This document shows, piece by piece, positions 19,181 through 27,973 of a DNA stretch of 64,000 nt. The notes under the pieces are model-generated. The model was not told the DNA's origin, did not search any database, and saw only the letters and a list, made by a program, of their open reading frames with translations. The DNA lies in contig JBGRQA010000020.1 of NCBI GenBank assembly GCA_041725895.1, positions 48,908 to 112,907 of the forward strand, given 5' to 3'. Position 1 is the first letter of the stretch; every line of letters begins with the position of its first letter. The position numbers were made by a program, and so were the translations under genes. The stretch is from JBGRQA01 sp041725895 (GTDB taxonomy: Bacteria > Bacteroidota > Bacteroidia > Bacteroidales > Marinifilaceae).

Positions 19181-20329
19181 ATGAATTTTAGATTAACCAT
19201 TACTGTATTTCTTATACTATTTACCTGTTACAAACCTACTAAGGGTAGCATGTATTTTAACCAGGATTCCATCCATCCCGATTCACTTCGGGTGAAGAGC
19301 TATATCGAAGGACCTCACATTAAGTGGAGGTCCAATTCCCGTATTGAGGTATTCTACATCAAGCATGACAGCCTAAAAAACCGTACACGAAAAATCAGTA
19401 AGTCTTTTCGTTTTAAGAAGGACATCGTAGAATTTAAAGGCTTTGCAGGATCAGACACACTCACCTATCAAATCCCGCGCACCTACAAACCGGCTCCTTC
19501 CATTCATCAATCCAACAGCAAAATAATTGTATTGGGAGATATTCATGGAGAATACCATTCACTAATTAAATTACTTCAGAACAATCAAGTAATCGACGAA
19601 AATTTGAACTGGATCTGCGGTGATGGGCACCTGGTATTCACAGGCGATGTTTTCGATCGGGGGGAACAAGTAACAGAATGTCTCTGGTTAATTTTCCGAT
19701 TAGAAATGCAGGCAAAAAAACAAGGGGGAACAGTTCATTACCTTTTGGGAAATCATGAACTGATGGCACTTCTTTACGACACCCGCTATGTAAATGATAA
19801 ATATCTCCATGCCTGTCATTTCCTCAAAGATCATTATTCCAACCTCTTCGATATTCACAGCGTTCTGGGACGTTGGCTGCGCAGTAAGAACACCATTGAA
19901 AAAGTAGGAAAAATACTTTTTGTCCATGGTGGAATATCCCCAAAATTCTTAGAAAAAAAACTTTCTATGGATAAGGTGAATCAGAAAATGCGATACCATA
20001 TCAACCAATATATGGAGCTTCAGGATACAAGCCTGGCAGACCTCTTTTTCTATACACACAGCCCGGTCTGGTATCGTGGCTATTTATCCCGAACACCCTC
20101 TTACAACAGAATTTCTCTTCCGGAAGTAATTCAAACATTAAATTTTTATGATGCCATGATGATTGTTTTCGGACATACTCCTGTTTCTCGAGTTTATCCT
20201 TTCTATTCATATAAACTAATTGCCATGGATGTTCCGATCGGAGATCCGGATTATGAAGACCAGGCATTACTAATTGAGGATCAAAAATTTTTCCGGATAT
20301 TTACCGACCGAAAAAAAGAACGATTATGA
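19181..20329 (+). CDS. Secreted calcineurin-like metallophosphoesterase
   Basis: The 382-residue protein has an N-terminal signal peptide (about 1-22), so it acts outside the cytoplasm. All dimetal motifs are present in order: GDIHGEY (119-125), GDVFDRG (155-161), GNHELM (190-195), VHGGISP and FGHTPVS. The spacing is that of PPP-type/Shewanella-like protein phosphatases rather than nucleotidases; the substrate is unknown. It starts a plus-strand unit with a DUF4956 membrane protein (17 bp gap) and a CotH-kinase-like protein. That context suggests reversal of a phosphorylation carried out by the third gene (inference). Confidence 0.88.
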   Translation: MNFRLTITVFLILFTCYKPTKGSMYFNQDSIHPDSLRVKSYIEGPHIKWRSNSRIEVFYIKHDSLKNRTRKISKSFRFKKDIVEFKGFAGSDTLTYQIPRTYKPAPSIHQSNSKIIVLGDIHGEYHSLIKLLQNNQVIDENLNWICGDGHLVFTGDVFDRGEQVTECLWLIFRLEMQAKKQGGTVHYLLGNHELMALLYDTRYVNDKYLHACHFLKDHYSNLFDIHSVLGRWLRSKNTIEKVGKILFVHGGISPKFLEKKLSMDKVNQKMRYHINQYMELQDTSLADLFFYTHSPVWYRGYLSRTPSYNRISLPEVIQTLNFYDAMMIVFGHTPVSRVYPFYSYKLIAMDVPIGDPDYEDQALLIEDQKFFRIFTDRKKERL

Positions 20330-20346
20330 TGTAATTCTATTTTCTT

Positions 20347-21027
20347 ATGGAACTATTGACAACGATATTTAGCACTTCAGACAACCTAACTGGATTGATA
20401 TACGAAAACTCATTCCTTGAACTATTCATAAGGTTTGGGGTTAACCTTCTGGTAACAATATTTGTTATCAATTTCGTTTATTTCAGGGCCACCGGCCGAA
20501 AATCCTACGTCTTTACTTATATACTCATAAGTACCACCGTATTCTTTCTATGTTTCCTTTTGGGAAGCATTGATCTACAATTGGGATTTGCCTTGGGATT
20601 GTTCGCCATCTTTGGAATTATCCGATATCGTACCGACCCCGTTCCCATTCGTGAAATGACCTATCTGTTCCTGGTCATCACTATCTCGGTTATCAATGCC
20701 CTGGCCCGAAATGAAGTTAGCTATGCGGAAATAGGCTTCACAAATCTTGCCCTGATGCTTACCACATGGGTAATGGAAAATATATGGATGACCCGTAGAT
20801 TGGCCCGAAGGACCATTATTTATGACCGCCTGGATTTGATCCACCCTGAAAAAAGCCCGGAACTGGTGAATGATATTAAACTTAGAACCGGAATTAACGT
20901 AGTTAAATTTAAAGTCGGACAAATAGATTTAAGCAAAAGAATTGTACGAATCACTGTCTTTTATATGGAAAAGAAATTCCCTCAAATGCTTTCCGATGCC
21001 GAAATGAATGAAAAGAATATAGAGTAA
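20347..21027 (+). CDS. DUF4956 membrane protein
   Basis: Integral inner-membrane protein of 226 residues with about four helices in the first 150 residues. These include LFIRFGVNLLVTIFVINFVYF and a glycine-rich segment (LGFALGLFAIFGIIRYRTDP) that is the family hallmark. A cytoplasmic C-terminal ferredoxin-like domain follows (GINVVKFKVGQIDLSKRIVR). DUF4956 proteins are, as I recall, encoded next to CotH-type kinases and VTC polyphosphate polymerase domains. Here CotH-like follows by 18 bp, but no VTC gene is present. Function unknown. Confidence 0.87.
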   Translation: MELLTTIFSTSDNLTGLIYENSFLELFIRFGVNLLVTIFVINFVYFRATGRKSYVFTYILISTTVFFLCFLLGSIDLQLGFALGLFAIFGIIRYRTDPVPIREMTYLFLVITISVINALARNEVSYAEIGFTNLALMLTTWVMENIWMTRRLARRTIIYDRLDLIHPEKSPELVNDIKLRTGINVVKFKVGQIDLSKRIVRITVFYMEKKFPQMLSDAEMNEKNIE

Positions 21028-21045
21028 ACAAACACCACCATCTCC

Positions 21046-22161
21046 ATGCTCACCAGAAAAACCAAAATCCACAGAAAACCAATATCCCTTATGCTGATCC
21101 TTCTTCTCTGCATTTGGTTTGTGCCATCGCAGGGCACAGTTGCCAAATACAAACAGACAGAAGGACAACAGGAACAGATATTATTTACTCCCAATCTTTT
21201 TGAATCGGATTCACTTCTGGAGCTAACCATCCATACCAACCTAAAAGAATTGGTTCGGGATGTAGGAGACAAACGCTCCTATCACCCCGGACGACTCTCC
21301 TACTATCTGGGCGATTCCATCGTGACACAAACCATCGAATTAAAAACCCGGGGGCATTTTAGAAAAGACCGTAGTATCTGCAACTTCCCTCCTATCAGAA
21401 TTCGCTTCAACAGGGCAGAATCAACCTTTACACTTTTCCACAACCAGCACAAACTTAAAATGGTAACCCATTGTCAGAACCGTATTAAGAATTACGAACA
21501 AATGGTTATCCAGGAATACTTGATTTACAAAGCTTACAATTTATTTACCCCTGAAAGTTTCCGCGTGCGCTTAGCACGAATTACCTATAAAGACAGCAAG
21601 GGCTCAATGAAGCCCCTTACCAAATTTGCCTTCTTTCTTGAAGATGCAGACAAAATGGCCTACCGGAATCACAAGGTCATTGTCGACAGAGAAAAAGTAC
21701 ACCAGGATGCTACACCCATTAGCAAAATTACCCGCCTGGCTGTTTTCCAGTACATGGTAGGAAACACCGATTGGGGGGTTCCCACACTTCACAACATCAA
21801 ACTAATGGCCTCTGGCCCGCAAGCCCAACCAGTAGCCGTTCCCTATGACTTTGATTGGGCGAGCCTGGTTAACGCCCCCTATGCTGTCCCTAATGTAAAG
21901 TTAAACATCAAGTCCATCCACGACAGATTGTATAGAGGATATGCAAAAACACCGGAAGAGATGGAATATATCTTCCGTGAATTTAGAATGTTAAAGGATG
22001 AACTGTACGAGCTCTACACCAATTCACCTTACCTAAATGATGCCAATAAAAAACGTGTATTGGATTACTTCGATGAATTCTATTATATAATTAACAATCC
22101 CAAATTGGTAAAGCGGGAGTTTATTGACAATGCTCGAGAATATAAATTCAAAGAAAAGTAA
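21046..22161 (+). CDS. Secreted CotH-kinase-like protein
   Basis: The 371-residue precursor has a basic N-terminus and a signal segment (SLMLILLLCIWFVPSQG). The body resembles the atypical kinase fold of spore-coat protein CotH. It has a lysine-containing strand (LKTRGHFRKDRSICNFPP), then VGNTDWGVPTLHNIKLM, then VPYDFDWASLVNAPYA, where the conserved Asp-Phe-Asp would bind metal/ATP. Known CotH enzymes phosphorylate extracytoplasmic proteins. The assignment to that superfamily is mine by motif. It is the last gene of the phosphoesterase-DUF4956 unit. Confidence 0.72.
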   Translation: MLTRKTKIHRKPISLMLILLLCIWFVPSQGTVAKYKQTEGQQEQILFTPNLFESDSLLELTIHTNLKELVRDVGDKRSYHPGRLSYYLGDSIVTQTIELKTRGHFRKDRSICNFPPIRIRFNRAESTFTLFHNQHKLKMVTHCQNRIKNYEQMVIQEYLIYKAYNLFTPESFRVRLARITYKDSKGSMKPLTKFAFFLEDADKMAYRNHKVIVDREKVHQDATPISKITRLAVFQYMVGNTDWGVPTLHNIKLMASGPQAQPVAVPYDFDWASLVNAPYAVPNVKLNIKSIHDRLYRGYAKTPEEMEYIFREFRMLKDELYELYTNSPYLNDANKKRVLDYFDEFYYIINNPKLVKREFIDNAREYKFKEK

Positions 22162-22228
22162 CCCACTAAGGGAATCAACATTATCAAACCTAACTTTATT
22201 CAGTCAAACAAAACTTCAAAATAAAAAA

Positions 22229-22258
22229 TTGGCCGACGAAAAGGAATCCTTACTTTTG
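22229..22258 (+). promoter_or_regulatory. Promoter of rnhB
   Basis: TTGG at 22229-22232, 18-bp spacer, TACTTTTG at 22251-22258 (perfect TAnnTTTG), 20 bp before the ATG. It separates rnhB from the upstream three-gene unit. Confidence 0.65.
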
Positions 22259-22277
22259 CGGAAAAATTACAATATCT

Positions 22278-22883
22278 ATGAGTTCATTAGCTCCATTTCT
22301 GGACGAAAATAAAATAGAAGCCGGATGCGACGAAGCAGGTAGAGGCTGTTTGGCAGGTCCTGTTTTCGCTGCAGCTGTTATCCTTCCCAAAGATTTTACC
22401 CACCCTTTACTGAACGACTCAAAAAAACTATCGGAAAAACAACGATACCTTTTGCGTGAAGTAATTGAAAAGGAAGCCGTTTCCTGGGCAGTGGGAGTAG
22501 TAGAACCGGAAGAAATTGACAAAATCAATATTCTGAATGCCTCTTTTTTAGCAATGCACAGAGCCATTGACCAACTAAATACACAACCCGAGCATTTGAT
22601 CATCGACGGGAATCGATTCAATCCATACAAGGATCTGCCCCATCAAACCATTGTAAAGGGAGATGGCAAATACCTTTCCATTGCTGCCGCTTCCATCCTT
22701 GCCAAAACTTACCGGGATGATTTTATGCTGAAAATCCACGAGGAATACCCCATGTACGAGTGGGACTCCAACAAGGGGTATCCTACTAAGAAACACAAAC
22801 TGGCCATTCGCGAACATGGTATTTGCGATCATCACAGGAAAACATTTGGACGAACTCCAGGACAAATGGAGTTAGCAATTTAA
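22278..22883 (+). CDS. rnhB: Ribonuclease HII
   Basis: Cleaves RNA in RNA-DNA hybrids and at single misincorporated ribonucleotides. The family start EAGCDEAGRGCLAGPVFAA (about residues 13-31) supplies the Asp-Glu pair. LIIDGNRF gives the next aspartate, and SIAAASILAKTYRDDFM and YPMYEWDSNKGYPTKKH complete the site. Length 201 is standard. It has its own promoter and shares a bidirectional terminator with the convergent rlmN. Confidence 0.96.
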   Translation: MSSLAPFLDENKIEAGCDEAGRGCLAGPVFAAAVILPKDFTHPLLNDSKKLSEKQRYLLREVIEKEAVSWAVGVVEPEEIDKINILNASFLAMHRAIDQLNTQPEHLIIDGNRFNPYKDLPHQTIVKGDGKYLSIAAASILAKTYRDDFMLKIHEEYPMYEWDSNKGYPTKKHKLAIREHGICDHHRKTFGRTPGQMELAI

Positions 22884-22897
22884 TATAACAGAATAAC

Positions 22898-22935
22898 AAA
22901 AAGAAAGGCCATGGAAAACCATGGCCTTTCTTTTT
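22898..22935. terminator. Bidirectional terminator between rnhB and rlmN
   Basis: Perfect stem AGAAAGGCCATGG/CCATGGCCTTTCT with a four-base loop, flanked by A5 on the left and T5 on the right, so it works for both convergent genes. Confidence 0.92.
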
Positions 22936-22960
22936 CAACTCATATTACTATTGAAATATT

Positions 22961-24013
22961 CTACTTTTTATCTTTATTGGCCAACTGACCACATGCTGCT
23001 GCAATATCTTTTCCACGACTGCGACGAAGATTTACAACCATGTTGCGTTGCTCCAAAAATTTAAGAAAAGCATCTCTCCGTTCTGCACTTGACCGCTGAT
23101 AGGGAGCATGCTCATTCGGATTGTATTCAATCAAATTCACCTTACAGGGGAAATTCTTACAGAATTCGGCCAAAGCACGGGCATCACTCAAACTATCGTT
23201 CACCTTGTCCATCAACAAATATTCGAAGGTTACTCTTGTACCGGTTTTCTCATTGAAATACTTTATCGCATCAATTAAATCCTCCAAATCGTAAGCCTTA
23301 TTCACGGGCATAATTTCGTCCCGTGCTTCATTCTTGGCAGAGTGCAAAGAAAGAGCCACATTGAATCGTACCTCATCATCGGCCATTCGCTTGATCATAT
23401 GAGGCAAACCAACAGTAGAAACAGTAATTCTACGAGGAGCCATCATCAAACCATTGTCGGCAGATACCCGCTCAATGGAATGCATTACATTCTCGTAATT
23501 CTCCAATGGTTCCCCCATCCCCATGTAGACAATGTTGGATAAAGTACTATCAAACTCCTCCTCAGCTCTTCGCTTGATCTCAAAGATCTGATCATATATC
23601 TCTCCAGCTGTAAGATTACGGGTAAACCCAAGAGTTCCGGTAGCACAGAATCTGCACCCAAATTTACACCCCTGCTGGCTTGACACACAGGCCGTTACCC
23701 TCTTTTCTGCAGGAATTAATACTCCTTCCACCAAACCTCCGTCTTCCAAACGGAAAGCTATTTTAGTTGTTCCATCCTCACTCTTCTGAAAATGATCTAC
23801 TTCCAGATGCTGAATCCGAAAATGAGTTTCCAAAAGGTCACGAGTTTTCTTCGAAAGGTTTTTCATTGCCTCAAAACTATGGGCATTCTTCTTCCACAAC
23901 CATTCGTATACTTGTTTTGCTCTAAAGGCTTTTTCCCCGTTTTCAACCAGAAAATCCTTCAGTTCGTCTAAATTAACAGATCTAATGTCCTGCTTAACGC
24001 CTTGATTTTGCAT
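22961..24013 (-). CDS. rlmN: 23S rRNA (adenine2503-C2)-/tRNA methyltransferase RlmN
   Basis: Radical-SAM enzyme that methylates C2 of A2503 in 23S rRNA and A37 in some tRNAs. The iron-sulfur motif CxxxCxxC is GCKFGCRFCATGTLGF near residue 117. The SAM-binding GMGEPLENYENV and the C-terminal mechanistic cysteine (IAAACGQLA) are present. The length of 350 fits. A perfect -7 box ends only four bases before the ATG, so the message may be leaderless. Confidence 0.96.
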   Translation of the reverse strand: MQNQGVKQDIRSVNLDELKDFLVENGEKAFRAKQVYEWLWKKNAHSFEAMKNLSKKTRDLLETHFRIQHLEVDHFQKSEDGTTKIAFRLEDGGLVEGVLIPAEKRVTACVSSQQGCKFGCRFCATGTLGFTRNLTAGEIYDQIFEIKRRAEEEFDSTLSNIVYMGMGEPLENYENVMHSIERVSADNGLMMAPRRITVSTVGLPHMIKRMADDEVRFNVALSLHSAKNEARDEIMPVNKAYDLEDLIDAIKYFNEKTGTRVTFEYLLMDKVNDSLSDARALAEFCKNFPCKVNLIEYNPNEHAPYQRSSAERRDAFLKFLEQRNMVVNLRRSRGKDIAAACGQLANKDKK

Positions 24014-24017
24014 GCTA

Positions 24018-24025
24018 CAAAGGTA
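24018..24025 (-). promoter_or_regulatory. -7 box directly upstream of rlmN
   Basis: Minus-strand TACCTTTG whose last base lies four nucleotides before the rlmN ATG (24013). Transcription would begin at or next to the start codon. No -33 box was seen. Confidence 0.5.
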
Positions 24026-24078
24026 ATTCTAATTATTTAGACTCCCATACCTGTCTCCGGCCAAATCAATTATAATGC

Positions 24079-24086
24079 TATCTTTG
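24079..24086 (+). promoter_or_regulatory. -7 box of the S46 peptidase gene
   Basis: Perfect TATCTTTG; it would give a 5' leader of about 110 bases before ATG 24203. No clear TTTG is found 18-20 bp upstream. Confidence 0.45.
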
Positions 24087-24202
24087 TGGACACTACTAAT
24101 TCGATTTATTAACTACCAAAAGGAATCAAAAAAAAGGAAGGAAACTTTATGGAAGCATAAAGCAATTTCCACGGTTGATCTTAAATTTAAAATTAAACAC
24201 TG

Positions 24203-26386
24203 ATGAGAAAATTTGTTTCATTATTCATGGGACTGTGCTTTCTTCTTAGCTTTTCGAACGTTAAGGCGGATGAAGGAATGTGGCTGCTTTCCCTGTTGAA
24301 AAAACAAAATGTTGCAGAAATGCAACAGATGGGATTAAAACTAACTGGTGATGACATTTACAACATCAACAACTCTAGTCTGAAGGATGCAATCGTAGGA
24401 TTGGGGTCCGAAGGACGTCCTTTCCGTCACTTCTGTACCGGAGAGATTATTTCTGACCAGGGTCTTTTCCTAACCAACCACCACTGTGGTTTTGGCGCGA
24501 TTCAATCGCACTCTACTACCGAACACAACTATCTTGAAGATGGTTTCTGGGCTTACAGCAAAAACGAAGAGCTTACCAACCCAGGTATTACTGCTTCAAT
24601 TCTTATTCGCATGGCTGACGTAACCGATCAGATCGCTCCAAAACTGAACGAGAAGATGACTGATGAAGAGCGTTACGAAACCATCGATAAGATCGCTAAA
24701 GAAATTGAGAAAAAGGCTGAGGAGGGAACCGAATACAAAGCCAATGTTAAAAGCATGTTCGAAGGCAACCAATTCTTCCTGTTCGTATATGTAATCTATA
24801 AGGACGTACGTCTGGTTGGAGCTCCTCCACAATCAATGGGTAAATTCGGTGGCGATACCGACAACTGGATGTGGCCTCGTCATACTGCTGACTTCTCTAT
24901 GTTCCGTATCTACACCGGAAAAGATGGTAAACCAGCTGCTTACTCAAAAGACAACGTACCATTGAAGCCTAAGCATCACCTTCCTGTTTCCATTAAAGGA
25001 CAGCAAGAGAAAGATTTTGCTATGATCATGGGATTCCCTGGAACCACAGATCGTTACCTGACTTCATTCGGTTTGAAAGAAACCATGGATATTACCAACG
25101 CCAACCGTTACAAAATCAGAACTGTAAAATTGGCCAACATGTTGGAAGAAATGGAAAAAGCAGAAGCTACACGCATTAAGTACGCTTCTAAATATGCTTC
25201 TACTGCCAACTACTGGAAATATTCAAACGAACAGAACAAGGCTTTGAAAGCGCTTAACACTATGGGTGCCAAGCAGGAAATCGAAAAGAAATTTACCGAA
25301 TGGGTAAATGCTTCGGAAGAACGCAAAGCCAAGTACGGAGAAGCTCTTAAATACATCGAGGAAGCTTACACCAACCGTAGCAAAGAAGCTTTTGCCCGTT
25401 CCTATATGGTTGAAGCTCTTTTAAGAGGCCCTGAACTTCCTTCCTTTACTTTGGGTACCAAAGGTTTGTTGAAGGAACTGAAAAAAGGCAAAGAAGCAGA
25501 TCAGGAGAAGATCAACAAAATGGTAAAAGCTTTGAAAGAAGAAGCCAAAGCTTTCTACAAGGATTACGATCCGACTACCGAAAAGAAACTGATTGCATCG
25601 CTATTTGAAGTATTCGCAAACAACGTAGACAAAAACCTTTTCCCTTCAGTTTTCACAACTATCGAGAAAAAGTTCAAAAACGATTTCAACAAGTATGCGG
25701 AAACTTTGATGAATAAATCAGTATTTGCTACCAAAGCAAAATTCAATGCTTTCCTTGAGAAACCATCTGCTAAAGTATTGGAAAAAGACATGGCATATAC
25801 TGCCGGAACTTCAATCCTTAAAGCATTTAGAAATGTAAACAAGGCTTACGCTGAAAAATCAGGCGACAAGCAAAAAGGTATTCGTTTGTTCGTTGCCGGA
25901 TTGCTGGAAATGCAACCTGAAAAAGCATGGGCTCCTGATGCCAACTCTACTTTGCGTTTGACTTACGGTAAAGTAGGTGGTTACTCTCCCAAGGATGCTG
26001 TTGACTACAACTACTATACTACTTTGGAAGGGGTTATTGAGAAGATGGATCCTACCAGCTTCGAATTTAAAGTACCTGCCAAACTGGTTGAATTATACGA
26101 AGCTAAGGACTACGGACAATACGCTGATGCAAATGGAAAACTTCACACTTGTTTCCTAACCGACCATGACATTACCGGTGGTAACTCTGGTTCTCCTGTA
26201 ATCAACGCCAATGGTGAGTTGATCGGTACTGCATTTGACGGTAACAGCGAAGCAATGTCTGGTGACATCGACTTTGAAGAAAACCTTCAGAGATGTATCA
26301 ACCTTGACGTTCGTTACACCCTTTGGATCATCGACAAATTCGCTGGTGCGAAAAACCTGATCGAAGAAATGACCATCGTGAAGTAA
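24203..26386 (+). CDS. S46 family dipeptidyl-peptidase (DPP7/DPP11 type)
   Basis: Periplasmic serine exopeptidase that releases dipeptides from oligopeptides, a route for amino-acid fermenting Bacteroidota. A signal peptide ends near KADEG. The chymotrypsin-like triad is visible as TNHHCGFGAIQSHST (His, residues 91-105), DTDNWMWPRHTADFSM (Asp) and TGGNSGSPVINA (Ser, near 660). Length 727 is typical. I cannot decide DPP7 versus DPP11, because that depends on one S1-pocket residue I cannot align reliably. Codons differ from the neighbours (mostly CGT, AAC, GGT), which suggests high expression. Own promoter and terminator. Confidence 0.94.
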   Translation: MRKFVSLFMGLCFLLSFSNVKADEGMWLLSLLKKQNVAEMQQMGLKLTGDDIYNINNSSLKDAIVGLGSEGRPFRHFCTGEIISDQGLFLTNHHCGFGAIQSHSTTEHNYLEDGFWAYSKNEELTNPGITASILIRMADVTDQIAPKLNEKMTDEERYETIDKIAKEIEKKAEEGTEYKANVKSMFEGNQFFLFVYVIYKDVRLVGAPPQSMGKFGGDTDNWMWPRHTADFSMFRIYTGKDGKPAAYSKDNVPLKPKHHLPVSIKGQQEKDFAMIMGFPGTTDRYLTSFGLKETMDITNANRYKIRTVKLANMLEEMEKAEATRIKYASKYASTANYWKYSNEQNKALKALNTMGAKQEIEKKFTEWVNASEERKAKYGEALKYIEEAYTNRSKEAFARSYMVEALLRGPELPSFTLGTKGLLKELKKGKEADQEKINKMVKALKEEAKAFYKDYDPTTEKKLIASLFEVFANNVDKNLFPSVFTTIEKKFKNDFNKYAETLMNKSVFATKAKFNAFLEKPSAKVLEKDMAYTAGTSILKAFRNVNKAYAEKSGDKQKGIRLFVAGLLEMQPEKAWAPDANSTLRLTYGKVGGYSPKDAVDYNYYTTLEGVIEKMDPTSFEFKVPAKLVELYEAKDYGQYADANGKLHTCFLTDHDITGGNSGSPVINANGELIGTAFDGNSEAMSGDIDFEENLQRCINLDVRYTLWIIDKFAGAKNLIEEMTIVK

Positions 26387-26410
26387 GCACGAAACATCTA
26401 AATTATAAAG

Positions 26411-26444
26411 AAGAGGATGCCTCATTGAGGTGTCCTCTTTTTAT
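26411..26444 (+). terminator. Terminator of the S46 peptidase gene
   Basis: Stem AAGAGGAtGCCTC/GAGGtGTCCTCTT with a three-base loop followed by T5, about 25 bp past the stop codon. Confidence 0.88.
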
Positions 26445-26515
26445 TTACCGAATTTGACACCTAGAAAAACCAGACCTCATCCGAATAACGAATATATTTT
26501 CAGGAATGAAATCCA

Positions 26516-26560
26516 GTAACAAGTAGCAAGTTTGTTCTACACTAGCTTGCCACTTGTTAC
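26516..26560. repeat. Inverted repeat of the TTGCCA type
   Basis: Arms GTAACAAGTAGCAAG and CTTGCCACTTGTTAC (one mismatch in 15) around a 15-base spacer. The right arm contains CTTGCCACTTG, the complement of the unit repeated at 53,673. Confidence 0.65.
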
Positions 26561-26583
26561 TTACACCTTGCAACTATTTTTAC

Positions 26584-26591
26584 TACTTTTG
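26584..26591 (+). promoter_or_regulatory. -7 box of rnhA
   Basis: Perfect TACTTTTG, 20 bp before the ATG, the same spacing as seen for rnhB. Confidence 0.5.
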
Positions 26592-26611
26592 TTAAAAATC
26601 AAATTCATTCT

Positions 26612-27073
26612 ATGGCTACACAAATTACGATGTATACCGATGGCGCAGCAAGTGGCAATCCCGGACCGGGCGGTTACGGCGTTGTTTTGATATCGGGTAA
26701 ACACCGCAAGGAACTTTCGCAGGGTTATCAACACACTACTAACAACCGTATGGAATTGCTGGCAGTAATTGCAGGTTTGGAAGCATTAAAAAACGAAGGG
26801 TGTGAAGTTACCATCTACTCCGACTCAAAGTATGTGGTAGATGCCGTAGAAAAGAGATGGGTTTTTGGATGGGTGAAAAAACGTTTCAAAGGCAAAAAGA
26901 ACGCAGATCTGTGGATGCGCTTTCTAACCATATATGCCAAGCACAAAGTAAAGTTCGTGTGGGTGAAAGGACATGCAAATATTCCCGGCAACGAACGCGC
27001 CGATCAACTGGCCGTTATGGGATCACAACAACCCAATCTTCCTGAGGACAAAGGCTACCAACCTGAAGAATAG
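26612..27073 (+). CDS. rnhA: Ribonuclease HI
   Basis: Degrades the RNA strand of RNA-DNA hybrids. The four acidic residues of the active site are visible: D in MYTDGAASGNPGPGG, E in NNRMELLAVIAGL, D in IYSDSKYVVDAV and D in GNERADQLAVMG. The basic helix (WVFGWVKKRFKGKKN) that grips the hybrid is present. Length 153 is standard. It is monocistronic with its own promoter, and it lies 4 kb from rnhB. The 3' end meets the convergent pentapeptide gene with only three bases between. Confidence 0.96.
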   Translation: MATQITMYTDGAASGNPGPGGYGVVLISGKHRKELSQGYQHTTNNRMELLAVIAGLEALKNEGCEVTIYSDSKYVVDAVEKRWVFGWVKKRFKGKKNADLWMRFLTIYAKHKVKFVWVKGHANIPGNERADQLAVMGSQQPNLPEDKGYQPEE

Positions 27074-27076
27074 AAG

Positions 27077-27643
27077 CTACTTCAGAACAATATCAAAACT
27101 CTTCAACAAAGCCATCGCTTCCGGAAGCTGGAATATCGCTCCTTTGGTTTTGTTGAGGTTCAAATCGATGGAATAATTGATAGCCCCTTCAAAATTGGCC
27201 TGAGTTAAATCCGTATTGTCATAGATACTATCCCGAAGATCAGCTCCCTGAAAGTTCGCCTTCAACAGCTTGGCTTCGGAAAAGATCACTTCCTGCACCA
27301 TACAATTTTTAAATACCCCATTCTTCATATTTTTGCCATAAAAGCTGGAATAATTCAAAATGCAATCCTCAAAATTGATAGAAAAAGGATTGGCACTATC
27401 GTCCCAAAGAATTCCAATGGCCTTGCAATCCTGCATCTTCACATTCAGAAAGGAGGAATCGGTAACTTTTACCAAACTCAAATCGCAGTGAAGAAAAGTA
27501 CAGTTCTCAAAATAACAATCAAGGAATTGATTTCAGCTAAAATTACAGTTGACAAACTTGCAGTTGTGAAACTCCCGCTCCTCAACCAGGTGATTGCTGT
27601 AATTAATCTTCTCAAAGATTCTATTCCTGTGATATTGCTCCAT
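27077..27643 (-). pseudogene. Pentapeptide-repeat protein interrupted by an in-frame TGA
   Basis: Reading from ATG 27643, the frame encodes MEQYHRNRIFEKINYSNHLV and then pentapeptide repeats (EFHNCKFVNCNFS). It then meets TGA at 27533-27535 (codon 37) and continues in the same frame with NQFLDCYFENCTFLHCDL and further repeats to residue 188. Both sides show the A(D/N)LXX-type right-handed beta-helix periodicity (FENCTF, NFQGADLRDS, NTDLTQANFEGA), so this was one gene. A single-base change (for example GGA to TGA) explains it. A shorter product could start at TTG 27481. Such proteins are often of unknown function; some mimic DNA. Confidence 0.82.
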
Positions 27644-27973
27644 TCTTCCTGTTTCTATATAGGGTGCAAAGTTAAAAATATGCTAAATAGTTTCCTGAAA
27701 AAATCGTACAATAGTCAAATAATTCCATCTTCTAAAACTGTAAACTCAGTTCAAAAAAAACGGTTCTACCAACCTGCAATAAAAACTTATTTTTTACTTC
27801 TTTCCTCTTGACATTGTATTCTTTTTCAGGTAACTTGCCAGCAATAAAAGCACTACGGCCGCTGGCAAGTTACCCTTTTCCCCTTCCTTTAATACAGATA
27901 GAAAGAACAGTTTCTCACCTCTTTCGTTCCCGTTAACAACTCATTTCAGTTCTCTATCAGAACTCTTCAACTA
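27644..27973. other. Intergenic region with one palindromic element
   Basis: AT-rich, with no coding frame. The only structure is the long inverted repeat at 27829-27874. Confidence 0.5.
27829..27874. repeat. Perfect 14-bp inverted repeat, TTGCCA type
   Basis: Arms GGTAACTTGCCAGC and GCTGGCAAGTTACC, perfect over 14 bp, around an 18-base spacer. Both arms share GTAAC and TTGCCA with the element at 26516. It may also end transcription of the acyltransferase gene, but the T tract is poor. Confidence 0.7.

Noticed and set aside
27533..27535. TGA as a sense codon (alternative code or selenocysteine)
   Set aside because: Only one gene shows it, other genes end in TGA normally, and no selenocysteine-insertion element was recognised; a point mutation is simpler.
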